A stretch of DNA of 26,187 bases. Origin: a virus. Shown one piece after another: positions 14,655-20,647 of this stretch (positions are counted from its first letter, which is position 1; each line of letters starts with the position of its first letter). The DNA lies in IMG/VR virus record IMGVR_UViG_3300030389_001792, positions 1 to 26,187 of that record. One strand, written 5' to 3'. The notes beneath the pieces were generated by a model, which searched no databases, was not told where the DNA came from, and worked only from the letters and a program-made list of their open reading frames with translations. Position numbers and translations under genes: made by a program.

Positions 14655-14984
14655 ATGACCGCTACTACTCAAAAAACTCAAATCGAATTTCACCCAGACA
14701 CTGTAGGAAAAACCCTTGAATCAGACACAATGGGTTGCACTTTTTACTTAGAGAAAGATGTTGATGCTGACAACTTACCTGAACGTCAGTTCAAAGCACT
14801 TGGAAGAACAACTTGGTTTTTATGTGCCGCACCTACAACCCCTTTCGGTGGCTTTGATTTAGAACAAGGTGGTCCAGTTGAGGAATGGGATTTCGCTAAA
14901 ATTGATGCTGAACAACTTAAGGAATTATTTGAAATACAAGCAAGATTATTTGACGCTGCTAACGGACATTTCTGGTACAAATAA
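14655..14984 (+). CDS. Unknown early protein, 109 residues
   Basis: Starts MTATTQKTQIEFHPDTVGKT and ends ARLFDAANGHFWYK. It contains TFYLEKDVDADNLPERQFKA, FLCAAPTTPFGGFDLEQGG and an acidic helix near 83-100. It is acidic overall, soluble, with no membrane segment. It has its own promoter and a strong ribosome site. I do not recognise the family. The first codons match those of the gene at 13991. Confidence 0.78.
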   Translation: MTATTQKTQIEFHPDTVGKTLESDTMGCTFYLEKDVDADNLPERQFKALGRTTWFLCAAPTTPFGGFDLEQGGPVEEWDFAKIDAEQLKELFEIQARLFDAANGHFWYK

Positions 14985-15069
14985 TCTGTAGGTTGACTAG
15001 GTCTTATTGTTATCATTAAAGAGTAAATAATCTGTCCTATCAGAACCGCTTTACCGCCTACAAATAAAC

Positions 15070-15100
15070 AAAAAAAAGGAGAAGCTACCACCCTTCTCCT
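15070..15100 (-). terminator. Intrinsic terminator oriented leftward
   Basis: AGGAGAAG (15077-15084) pairs with CTTCTCCT (15093-15100) around an 8-base loop. The run of eight A at 15070-15077 becomes eight U in a leftward transcript, so this is a good terminator for the minus strand. In the plus direction the following bases (ACTTTAG) are a poor U tract. No leftward gene is seen to its right nearby. Confidence 0.65.
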
Positions 15101-15133
15101 ACTTTAGCAATATCAAACAAAAACAAGGAAGGT

Positions 15134-15169
15134 ATGACCACAACCTCAATTTTATTGTATCAGATATGA
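15134..15169 (+). CDS. Possible 11-residue leader peptide
   Basis: MTTTSILLYQI is encoded behind AAGGAAGG, the best ribosome site in this stretch. Its stop overlaps the ATG of the next gene (ATATGA), so reading it would deliver ribosomes to that gene, which has no strong site of its own. The alternative is that the site simply serves the 15166 start at long range. Confidence 0.4.
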   Translation: MTTTSILLYQI

Positions 15170-15453
15170 CTTCAAATTCAACCCTTTCTAGGATTTATGT
15201 AAACCTAACCAAAGTCGAACTAGATAGACTTCAAATAATACTTGATAAAAAGTTAAACGAACCCATAGATTGGACTGAAGTGATAACGCCTTCTGCAGAC
15301 CCTGACGAGCAAAGAGCAAAGTCAATTGATTCGGCAAGAATAAAGTCTTTAATAAGGTATCACGAAAAAGGTGGACCAAAGAAAAGACAGACTCAAAATA
15401 AAAGAGACGAAGTAGTAATGAGCAGAACGGAGATCAGGAAAAGAGGTCTGTAA
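15166..15453 (+). CDS. Unknown early protein, 95 residues
   Basis: A basic protein: MTSNSTLSRIYVNLTKVELD, then LQIILDKKLNEPIDWTEVI, and a K/R-rich end (GGPKKRQTQNKRDE and TEIRKRGL). The first half could be a short helical domain and the tail could bind nucleic acid. Start at 15166 is coupled to a possible leader peptide. Not recognised. Confidence 0.72.
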   Translation: MTSNSTLSRIYVNLTKVELDRLQIILDKKLNEPIDWTEVITPSADPDEQRAKSIDSARIKSLIRYHEKGGPKKRQTQNKRDEVVMSRTEIRKRGL

Positions 15454-15478
15454 TGTTACTGAATATTACTTAAAGTGG

Positions 15479-15508
15479 TTTACAAATACTAATAATTGTA
15501 TTACAATT
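15479..15508 (+). promoter_or_regulatory. Promoter with palindrome before DUF932 gene
   Basis: TTTACA (15479-15484), 17 bases, TACAAT (15502-15507). The -10 is the right arm of the perfect palindrome AATTGTATTACAATT at 15494-15508, so a protein bound there would block RNA polymerase. Confidence 0.65.
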
Positions 15509-15534
15509 AAAAGGCAAACAACAAAAACAAAAAA

Positions 15535-16485
15535 ATGCCAACTTCAAAAATCACAAAAGCTGACTCAAAACTATTCAGAGGCACAGCAGCAGAGGTTCAC
15601 TCATTTATGTCAAATGAGGACATTCTTAAATCAATCGGCTGTAACTTTGAGGTTACACGAGTGCCACATGAATACAAAGGCCAAACATTTAACGAAGTGC
15701 AACACTGGCACAGATCTGATAATGACGGATTACTTGGGGTGTTTGGGTCAAGAAGGCAATGTATTCAACCAGATACTTTTGTTGACTACTTCCGTGACTT
15801 CTGTGAAGCAAGCAACAAAGAAATATCTCTTGATCTTGTCGGTTCACTTGATGGCGGTAAAACTTTCTACATGGCATCAAAACTAACCCAAATACAAAAC
15901 AACGACTTTGACAAAGTCGGAGATAAAACCGACAGTTGGTTGGTCGTAACTGATTATTACGGTGAATCAAGGGCGCCTAAAGTAATGGTACTTTTCAATG
16001 AACTTGTCTGCACAAACGGCATGACTAGACAAATCAAAGAAAAGCACGCTGCATTTAATCATCTAAGAACTATGACTTTTGATGATGTGGCACCTGTACT
16101 TGAATCTGCAATAGCTGAATCAAAAGCATATGCTGATATGAAAGACAGGTTTATTAATACAGACATCAAATTACAAAGAGCTAAAGATGCGGTTCAAAAA
16201 TTCTTTGATGATGAAAAACTTGAGCAACTTCGTACAAAGACTGTTCACAATATTCTTGAAGGCGGTCTTATCGGTGGTAATTTATCAACAAGGCAAAACA
16301 ACGTCTGGGGTCTTGTTTCTGCTATGACTCAATACACTTCTCATAACAGGACAAAAGCTGATGATGTATCTGATGAAAAAACACTTAAATCACAACTTGA
16401 TGGTTCTAGAGGTTACATGAATAAGAGATTTATTGACTTTCTTGAATCTGAAATGCTTGTTAAACCTGCTCTTGCAACTGTTTAA
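15535..16485 (+). CDS. DUF932 family protein
   Basis: A 316-residue protein with the features of DUF932 (the phage/plasmid-like TIGR03299 group): WHRSDNDGLLGVFGSRRQCI at about 58-77, the GGKTFYMASKL stretch at about 107-117, VVTDYYGESRAPKVMVLFNE at about 136-155 and RQIKEKHAAFNHLRTM at about 164-179. The family is common on phages and plasmids, often near recombination genes, with no settled biochemical role. It has its own promoter and a strong terminator, so it is a single-gene unit. The ribosome site is weak (A-rich leader). Confidence 0.85.
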   Translation: MPTSKITKADSKLFRGTAAEVHSFMSNEDILKSIGCNFEVTRVPHEYKGQTFNEVQHWHRSDNDGLLGVFGSRRQCIQPDTFVDYFRDFCEASNKEISLDLVGSLDGGKTFYMASKLTQIQNNDFDKVGDKTDSWLVVTDYYGESRAPKVMVLFNELVCTNGMTRQIKEKHAAFNHLRTMTFDDVAPVLESAIAESKAYADMKDRFINTDIKLQRAKDAVQKFFDDEKLEQLRTKTVHNILEGGLIGGNLSTRQNNVWGLVSAMTQYTSHNRTKADDVSDEKTLKSQLDGSRGYMNKRFIDFLESEMLVKPALATV

Positions 16486-16494
16486 CCTATCTAT

Positions 16495-16523
16495 AAAACC
16501 CAGTGCTATCACTGGGTTTTTAT
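16495..16523 (+). terminator. Rho-independent terminator after DUF932 gene
   Basis: An 11-base stem, AAAACCCAGTG with CACTGGGTTTT, around a CTAT loop, followed by TTTTTATTTG. It lies nine bases after the stop codon. Confidence 0.92.
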
Positions 16524-16566
16524 TTGTTTTCTTTTTACAATACAAAATAAATTGATGGTTGTTAAA

Positions 16567-16592
16567 CTAATTTATTGTATTATGATTATGTA
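16567..16592 (+). promoter_or_regulatory. Candidate promoter before ribbon-helix-helix gene
   Basis: TTGTTA sits at about 16559-16564 and TATGAT at about 16581-16586, 16 bases apart. A degenerate copy of the palindrome (TATTGTATTATGATT, three mismatches) lies at 16573-16587. If right, the leader is only about a dozen bases and lacks a ribosome site. Confidence 0.4.
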
Positions 16593-16606
16593 TACCCGCA
16601 CTTCTT

Positions 16607-16789
16607 ATGGCAAACAGACCAAAAGGTTCTGTATTACGGACTTCAGTTATACAGGCCAAACTTACTCCTCAAATCAACACAGCACTTACTAAATTTGCTG
16701 ATTCTGAATCAAAGTCGATCAGTACAGTTGTTTATGAAATTCTTGAAGAAACTTTAAAAATTAAAGGTTATGTTGAATCCACAGAATGA
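16607..16789 (+). CDS. Ribbon-helix-helix (CopG/Arc-like) DNA-binding protein
   Basis: A 60-residue protein. The strand SVIQAKLTPQ (13-22) is followed by helix one (INTALTKFADSES), the SISTVVYEILEETLK second helix (38-52) and a short tail. This is the Arc/MetJ/CopG layout: a basic N-terminus, a beta strand, then two helices with an S-S-V/I turn. Such dimers bind short palindromes. It follows a terminator and a candidate promoter and overlaps the next gene by 20 bases. A role as regulator of the palindromic early promoters is a reasonable guess but not shown. Confidence 0.78.
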   Translation: MANRPKGSVLRTSVIQAKLTPQINTALTKFADSESKSISTVVYEILEETLKIKGYVESTE

Positions 16790-17174
16790 CTACGAACCAG
16801 ACTTTGACGTAGAAAAAGATTGCTACAGACGACTTAAATCTGTACCATATTCTCTACCACCTGCTGAATTTAATTGGGAACTGGCTGCATTTGGATTCTA
16901 TTCCAAATTGCAAAAAGAACGCAGTGATAAAGCACTGGCAGAATTTGAAAAAGAACTGCAACCTTCTAACTACAGCCAAACTGCGGCTTTTGAGGAGTTA
17001 AAAAAACTCGGTGTTTATACCGAAAAAACCAAGTACAACCTAGAACAAGCCGAACATGGATTCTATACCGAACGACTACAGAGAGTCAAAAAATCAAGAG
17101 GAAATGATACTTCAAGAAGATCTGGACAAATTAAACGCTATCGACCTTTACGCCGAAAAGATAATACAAACTGA
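16770..17174 (+). CDS. Unknown 134-residue protein
   Basis: Starts MLNPQNDYEPDFDVEKDCYR with AAAGG close upstream. It has two similar segments: FNWELAAFGFYSKLQKERSD (about 35-54) and YNLEQAEHGFYTERLQRVKK (about 91-110), and between them alternating charged helices. The end is basic (SGQIKRYRPLRRKDN). The internal similarity around 'aahGFYxxxLQ' suggests a duplicated helical unit. It overlaps the ATPase gene by about 70 bases. Not recognised. Confidence 0.65.
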   Translation: MLNPQNDYEPDFDVEKDCYRRLKSVPYSLPPAEFNWELAAFGFYSKLQKERSDKALAEFEKELQPSNYSQTAAFEELKKLGVYTEKTKYNLEQAEHGFYTERLQRVKKSRGNDTSRRSGQIKRYRPLRRKDNTN

Positions 17175-18588
17175 AAAAGATGTAAGTCGTCAAATTGAAC
17201 TACTTAAATTATGGACACAAAGGGACTTAAATTATTCCATTAGTTCAACATTCGCTTTCAGAATAATTTGCAAAGCTCAAGGTACAAAATTAGGCATAAG
17301 CGAACCAGTTACTTCTGATTTAGAAATTGACATATCCGAAGACGCAATGGTCTGGGGTGAGATATTAATGTACCAAAGTTGGAATTTAATTTCTGCTTTA
17401 CCAAAAGTTGGTAAGTCAGCACTTATTGTTGGAATATGTGGTGCTGTTTTAAACAATAAAAATGAGTTTCTAGGTTTACCTATTCAAAATAGGTTTGAAA
17501 ATTTAATAATAGTTGGAAATGACCAATCAAACAAACAATGGGCTAAATTATTTTTAAGAGAAGGTTTATGTGAAAAAACAGAAACAAATAGAATAAAAGT
17601 TGATAGACGTATTGCTTTGTGGCCACAGGGTTCTGGAATACAGTTAAACGAAGAAGGAATTGATCTGATTGTCTCACAATGTAAGAAAAGACCAAACAGC
17701 CTACTGTTAGTGGATACTCTTAGATCTGTAACCTCACAAATGGGTCTTGATGAAAATAAGACTGAGATTTCTGCACCTATAAGAAAACTACAAGATGCAA
17801 CTGCAGATCTAGGTGTTACTGGGGTGATGTTGCACCATACGACCAAATCTGTTTACGGAGGTAACGCAGTTATGGCCTCAAGTGGTAGCGCTGCTATACC
17901 TGCTGCTTTTGACCAGACTATATTGATGAATTGGCTCAAACAAAATGCAGAACAAAGTACACAGACAGATAAAAGAATTGCTATTTCATGTATGGGTAGA
18001 GGTGCAAGTTCTTCAATTGTTGCTGAATTAACTGACAATAAATGGATAAGTCATGGTGATGGAGACGAAGCTATAAAAGCTGAACGATTAGCTGAAGTTG
18101 AAGAAAATTTACAAGGCAGGCAAGGTGACGTTTACGACTTAATAATCAATAACGCTGAATCTGATAAATATACAAGCACTGTTGATATTTCAAACGTACT
18201 AAATATTACTTCAAACAAAGCACTGCGAACATTAAAAGCACTTGAAAGAAAAGGTTTAATTAAACAAGAAGGAGTGAAAAATCAAGACAAAAAAGGCAGA
18301 CCTATTGCATTATTTAGACCTACTCGTGGGACTGAACTAAGTAGGGGTTTTAATGACTTTAATGACTTTAATGAGATTAAAACACCTAAAACCCCTAAAA
18401 CCCCCAGTTTTATTTCTCCCACGCATGGGATAAAAGTTCAAAGATTAGAAGCTGATGGCACATGGCAAAATGGATGGATCATTGCAAACTGCACTGACCC
18501 ATCTAATATAACTATCTCTCGAATGGGATCTCCTCATTTGACAGCTCAACATTACCGTTGGCAAATTAACCTTAGACCTACCAATTAA
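17104..18588 (+). CDS. RecA-fold AAA ATPase (RepA-like helicase/primase-associated)
   Basis: I favour the ATG at 17104 (MILQEDLDKL), 494 residues, because the ATG at 17056 lacks a ribosome site and deepens the overlap with the upstream gene. The ATPase core has Walker A ALPKVGKS (98-105) and Walker B SLLLVDTLR (199-207), with VMLHHTTKSVYGGNAV further on, as in RepA/AAA_25-type hexameric helicases. A winged helix follows (ALKALERKGLIKQEG), then a low-complexity linker of three FND/FNE and three KTP units, then a small C-terminal domain. It probably acts in phage DNA replication. Confidence 0.83.
   Translation: MILQEDLDKLNAIDLYAEKIIQTEKDVSRQIELLKLWTQRDLNYSISSTFAFRIICKAQGTKLGISEPVTSDLEIDISEDAMVWGEILMYQSWNLISALPKVGKSALIVGICGAVLNNKNEFLGLPIQNRFENLIIVGNDQSNKQWAKLFLREGLCEKTETNRIKVDRRIALWPQGSGIQLNEEGIDLIVSQCKKRPNSLLLVDTLRSVTSQMGLDENKTEISAPIRKLQDATADLGVTGVMLHHTTKSVYGGNAVMASSGSAAIPAAFDQTILMNWLKQNAEQSTQTDKRIAISCMGRGASSSIVAELTDNKWISHGDGDEAIKAERLAEVEENLQGRQGDVYDLIINNAESDKYTSTVDISNVLNITSNKALRTLKALERKGLIKQEGVKNQDKKGRPIALFRPTRGTELSRGFNDFNDFNEIKTPKTPKTPSFISPTHGIKVQRLEADGTWQNGWIIANCTDPSNITISRMGSPHLTAQHYRWQINLRPTN
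18349..18405 (+). repeat. Two adjacent in-frame 9-bp tandem repeats
   Basis: TTTAATGAC occurs three times (the last ends in G) at 18349-18375. After one ATT codon, three 9-bp units encoding KTP follow at 18379-18405. Both keep the frame and form the linker between the winged helix and the C-terminal domain of the ATPase. Confidence 0.85.
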
Positions 18589-19257
18589 ATGAAAACTGAC
18601 CTTCAAGAACTAAAACCACTTCCTATTATTTTTGATAAACAATCTCATAGATATATTTGGGAACCTACAGGCGAAATTTTCACTCATTCTGTTACTGGTA
18701 TTACAGGCTTTGATATGGATGAAAAGAAAAAAATTGCTATTGAAAGAACAAAAAAATACTGGGCACCTCGTGGTACTGCTGTTCATTCAATCTTTGAGTG
18801 GTTTTTAAATGACAAAATAAAAAAGCAAGGTTTACCAGATGATTCACCGTTAGGAGAACTTTGGGATAAATATTCAGAATGGGTCACACCGTTAATACAG
18901 CACCGTTTTTTATATAAAGACTTTATGCCGATTGCCACAGAATTTACTGTATGCGATAGAAAAAATGGTATTGCTGGTACTTTTGACGCTTTTGGATATG
19001 ACCAAAGAACTAATAAATATGTTTTGATTGATCTTAAAACACAAAGCAACAAAAATGCTAATGCCTACAATACGGATGAACAGCTTGGAGCTTACGCAGC
19101 CATGTTAATTGAAATGGGTGTCTGGATTGATGAATGTAGAACTATATGGTGCCGACCAGAAAAAACCGTAGTAGGCGAATATCAAGATGTAAGCACTTGT
19201 CTTGAAGCTTGGCACAGTAAATTAGGTTATTGGAAAATGATGCAAGAAGAATTTTAA
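18589..19257 (+). CDS. PD-(D/E)XK nuclease (RecB/Cas4-type exonuclease domain)
   Basis: A 222-residue protein starting directly after the ATPase stop. Motifs in order: GTAVHSIFEWF with H66, ATEFTV with E118, GTFDAFGYD with D133, LIDLKTQS with D148 and K150, and QLGAYAAML with Q165. This is the RecB-family nuclease set with all active-site residues present. With the ERF annealing protein it could form a resection and annealing recombination pair, or process replication ends. Confidence 0.88.
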   Translation: MKTDLQELKPLPIIFDKQSHRYIWEPTGEIFTHSVTGITGFDMDEKKKIAIERTKKYWAPRGTAVHSIFEWFLNDKIKKQGLPDDSPLGELWDKYSEWVTPLIQHRFLYKDFMPIATEFTVCDRKNGIAGTFDAFGYDQRTNKYVLIDLKTQSNKNANAYNTDEQLGAYAAMLIEMGVWIDECRTIWCRPEKTVVGEYQDVSTCLEAWHSKLGYWKMMQEEF

Positions 19258-19279
19258 TTGATATATTAAAAATAAACTA

Positions 19280-19483
19280 ATGCAAGTTTTCGCCAGTCCT
19301 AATACTGAAATACTGCTTGGAGGTGCAATACTTTGGGAAGTAAATTGGCAACGAAAAAATGAAGTTATGCAAAGTCAAATGATAATGCTGCCACCAAAAG
19401 GTTGGTCTGACCCAATGCTTGAAGAGTTTTTACCTTCGGATGTTATTGAAGCACTTTTAAAAAAGTATGGTTTACAAAACTAA
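19280..19483 (+). CDS. Unknown 67-residue protein
   Basis: Starts MQVFASPNTEILLGGAILWE and ends EALLKKYGLQN. It contains PPKGWSDPMLEEFLPSDVIE. No clear ribosome site; the 22-base gap after the nuclease gene is A/T rich. Slightly acidic, probably soluble. Not recognised. Confidence 0.6.
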   Translation: MQVFASPNTEILLGGAILWEVNWQRKNEVMQSQMIMLPPKGWSDPMLEEFLPSDVIEALLKKYGLQN

Positions 19484-19498
19484 AAATTTTTGTATTAT
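19471..19498 (+). promoter_or_regulatory. Candidate promoter for the gene at 19520
   Basis: TTTACA (19471-19476), 16 bases, TATTAT (19493-19498). The predicted leader is short, begins near the 8-mer GCTACCAC and has no Shine-Dalgarno sequence. Confidence 0.45.
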
Positions 19499-19519
19499 TA
19501 ATTAGCTACCACTTTTATT

Positions 19520-19699
19520 ATGGCTCAAATGAAACGCTACGCAGAATGGCTTAACGGCAAAGGTTATAGCCCATTAGACAAATTCGGCAGACAAGCACGA
19601 ATGGCACAATTTGTTAAAGAACAAGATCAAGAAAAAGAACAAATTAAAAAAGCAGCCAATAATGATGGCTGGATCTTTGATGAGTACAATGAACTTTAA
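19520..19699 (+). CDS. Unknown 59-residue protein
   Basis: The frame encodes MAQMKRYAEWLNGKGYSPLD, then KFGRQARMAQFVKEQDQEKE, and ends GWIFDEYNEL. Charged and helical, with a WLNGKGYSPLDKFG turn. It is preceded by a candidate promoter. Too short for a family call. Confidence 0.62.
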   Translation: MAQMKRYAEWLNGKGYSPLDKFGRQARMAQFVKEQDQEKEQIKKAANNDGWIFDEYNEL

Positions 19700-19705
19700 T
19701 TGAAA

Positions 19706-19734
19706 CTGTCAATTCAGAGATAACCAATTATAAT
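19706..19734 (+). promoter_or_regulatory. Promoter of the small RNA
   Basis: CTGTCA (19706-19711), 17 bases, TATAAT (19729-19734). The expected start point, seven bases on, is the AAGGG that opens the first hairpin of the RNA. Confidence 0.65.
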
Positions 19735-19740
19735 AAGATT

Positions 19741-19835
19741 AAGGGAGTGGTTACCCTTGCCTCAGCAGAATCTTGGAAATGTTGGTTCTGCAACACGGAA
19801 AGGAGCAAGTTTTCTCGGCACTTGCTCCTTTTTTA
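19741..19835 (+). ncRNA. Small RNA, Yfr2-like
   Basis: No open frame here. A consensus-like promoter, three stem-loops and a terminator define a transcript of about 95 bases. Hairpin one: AAGGG (19741-19745) with CCCTT (19754-19758). Hairpin two: GCAGAA (19765-19770) with TTCTGC (19786-19791), whose loop carries CTTGGAAATGTTGG. Hairpin three is the terminator. Size, order of elements and the GGAAA-containing central loop agree with what I remember of the cyanobacterial Yfr2 family, whose loop motif is GGAAACA; here it reads GGAAATG. The RNA call is well supported; the family name is tentative. Confidence 0.68.
19799..19835 (+). terminator. Rho-independent terminator of the small RNA
   Basis: An 11-base stem, AAAGGAGCAAG with CTTGCTCCTTT, around an 11-base loop, running into six T. 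Confidence 0.93.
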
Positions 19836-19836
19836 T

Positions 19837-19929
19837 ATTCGTATTACAATTGTTTCAGTTTTGTAAATAGGGTTTAATTGTATTACAATTAATGGTATTA
19901 TATAAATATACCAAACAACCGAGGCACAA
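19837..19929 (+). promoter_or_regulatory. Early promoter with palindromes before 19930
   Basis: A two-mismatch palindrome lies at 19837-19851 and a perfect AATTGTATTACAATT at 19876-19890. Two -10 choices: TTGTAA (19861-19866), 17 bases, TACAAT (19884-19889); or the extended -10 TGGTATTAT five bases after the palindrome. The arrangement copies the regions before 13991 and 14655. Ribosome site: CCGAGG. Confidence 0.68.
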
Positions 19930-20238
19930 ATGACTCAATCAACTTTTGAAACAAAAGCTCCAACATTTATCTTTCACAAAGACTTATTCAGCTATCACGG
20001 AGGCTATTTAATGTACGGAAACGACTTAAACGACCAAGTATTTATTGCTCGCTTTAAGTATGGCCAAAAAAATTGGAGAGCTTGGGCTAACTTTCTTTGC
20101 AAAAACTTCACTGTTGCGGAATACTTACAAGCTGCTGATGAAACAAGCCCAAGGGACGCTATCGAATCTAAAGGATTCTACGATGACACAACTGTCCGTG
20201 TACTGCGTGCAAAAATCAAGAGATTAGAGGCTAAATAA
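19930..20238 (+). CDS. Unknown early protein, 102 residues
   Basis: Starts MTQSTFETKAPTFIFHKDLF. It contains HGGYLMYGNDLNDQVFIARF, KNWRAWANFLCKNFTVAEYL and a C-terminal helix VLRAKIKRLEAK. Rich in aromatic residues, probably a folded alpha/beta domain. Its stop codon lies in the loop of a terminator, so it is a single-gene unit with its own palindromic promoter. Not recognised. Confidence 0.76.
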   Translation: MTQSTFETKAPTFIFHKDLFSYHGGYLMYGNDLNDQVFIARFKYGQKNWRAWANFLCKNFTVAEYLQAADETSPRDAIESKGFYDDTTVRVLRAKIKRLEAK

Positions 20239-20252
20239 CCTCTAATCTTTTT
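20221..20252 (+). terminator. Rho-independent terminator overlapping a stop codon
   Basis: AGATTAGAGG (20221-20230) pairs with CCTCTAATCT (20239-20248) around CTAAATAA, followed by TTTTTATT. The left arm is the last coding part of the gene at 19930 and the stop is in the loop. Confidence 0.92.
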
Positions 20253-20253
20253 A

Positions 20254-20283
20254 TTGACAATTGACTTTATTTGTATTACAATT
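20254..20283 (+). promoter_or_regulatory. Strong promoter with palindrome before 20301
   Basis: TTGACA (20254-20259), exactly 17 bases, TACAAT (20277-20282). This is the best match to a sigma-70 promoter in the window. The -10 is the right arm of ATTTGTATTACAATT (20269-20283), one mismatch from the perfect palindrome. Confidence 0.8.
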
Positions 20284-20300
20284 AATAGGCTACCACCAAA

Positions 20301-20510
20301 ATGATGAAACTTCACTTTGACAACAAAAACGAACTTCTTGACAAAATCGCAGAAGTCAGAACAAAGGTAAACGAAGCTGACGAACAGTACCAATTTGCTT
20401 TTGCTCGCGCCGATTACAAAACTTGCGGTAAATTTTCAAACGAAAGAGCCGTATACAGAAATCAAATGGCAAAACTACTTAAATACAAAATGAAAAGAGG
20501 TTGGTTATGA
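20301..20510 (+). CDS. Unknown 69-residue helical protein
   Basis: Starts MMKLHFDNKNELLDKIAEVR (the second Met at 20304 is an equal candidate). The whole protein reads as two long charged helices, with ADEQYQF-type aromatic spacing in the middle and a basic end (YKMKRGWL). No Shine-Dalgarno sequence; the short leader carries GCTACCACC. It overlaps the next frame by four bases (ATGA) and opens a chain of coupled genes that runs on to GalE. Confidence 0.7.
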   Translation: MMKLHFDNKNELLDKIAEVRTKVNEADEQYQFAFARADYKTCGKFSNERAVYRNQMAKLLKYKMKRGWL

Positions 20511-20647
20511 ACAAAACTTTCTACTTTCTTCAATACGTTATTTTTCCTCTTGCGTTATTTGTGACTTTAAATTCAACTTTTACTGATATGACTATTGCTG
20601 ACTGTCAGGCAGGTATAGAATTAGCTTGTGATGAATTAAAGAAATGA
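20507..20647 (+). CDS. Small single-span membrane protein, 46 residues
   Basis: The frame encodes MNKTFYFLQYVIFPLALFVT, then LNSTFTDMTIADCQAG and ends CDELKK. Residues 5-22 form one hydrophobic segment. ATGA overlaps on both sides support translation. Two cysteines (33 and 41) lie in the segment after the membrane span and could form a disulfide if exported. Function unknown. Confidence 0.6.
   Translation: MNKTFYFLQYVIFPLALFVTLNSTFTDMTIADCQAGIELACDELKK

Noticed and set aside
14786-15091. Minus-strand frame of 101 codons opposite the gene at 14655
   Set aside because: It lies opposite a well-placed gene with a strong ribosome site, and its sequence is a low-quality mix typical of antisense frames.
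17056-17103. Longer start of the ATPase
   Set aside because: No ribosome site and deeper overlap with the upstream gene; kept only as an alternative.
13846-20283. NtcA (GTA-N8-TAC) binding sites
   Set aside because: The repeated core is GTA-N1-TAC, far too short for the NtcA consensus, although the host would carry NtcA.
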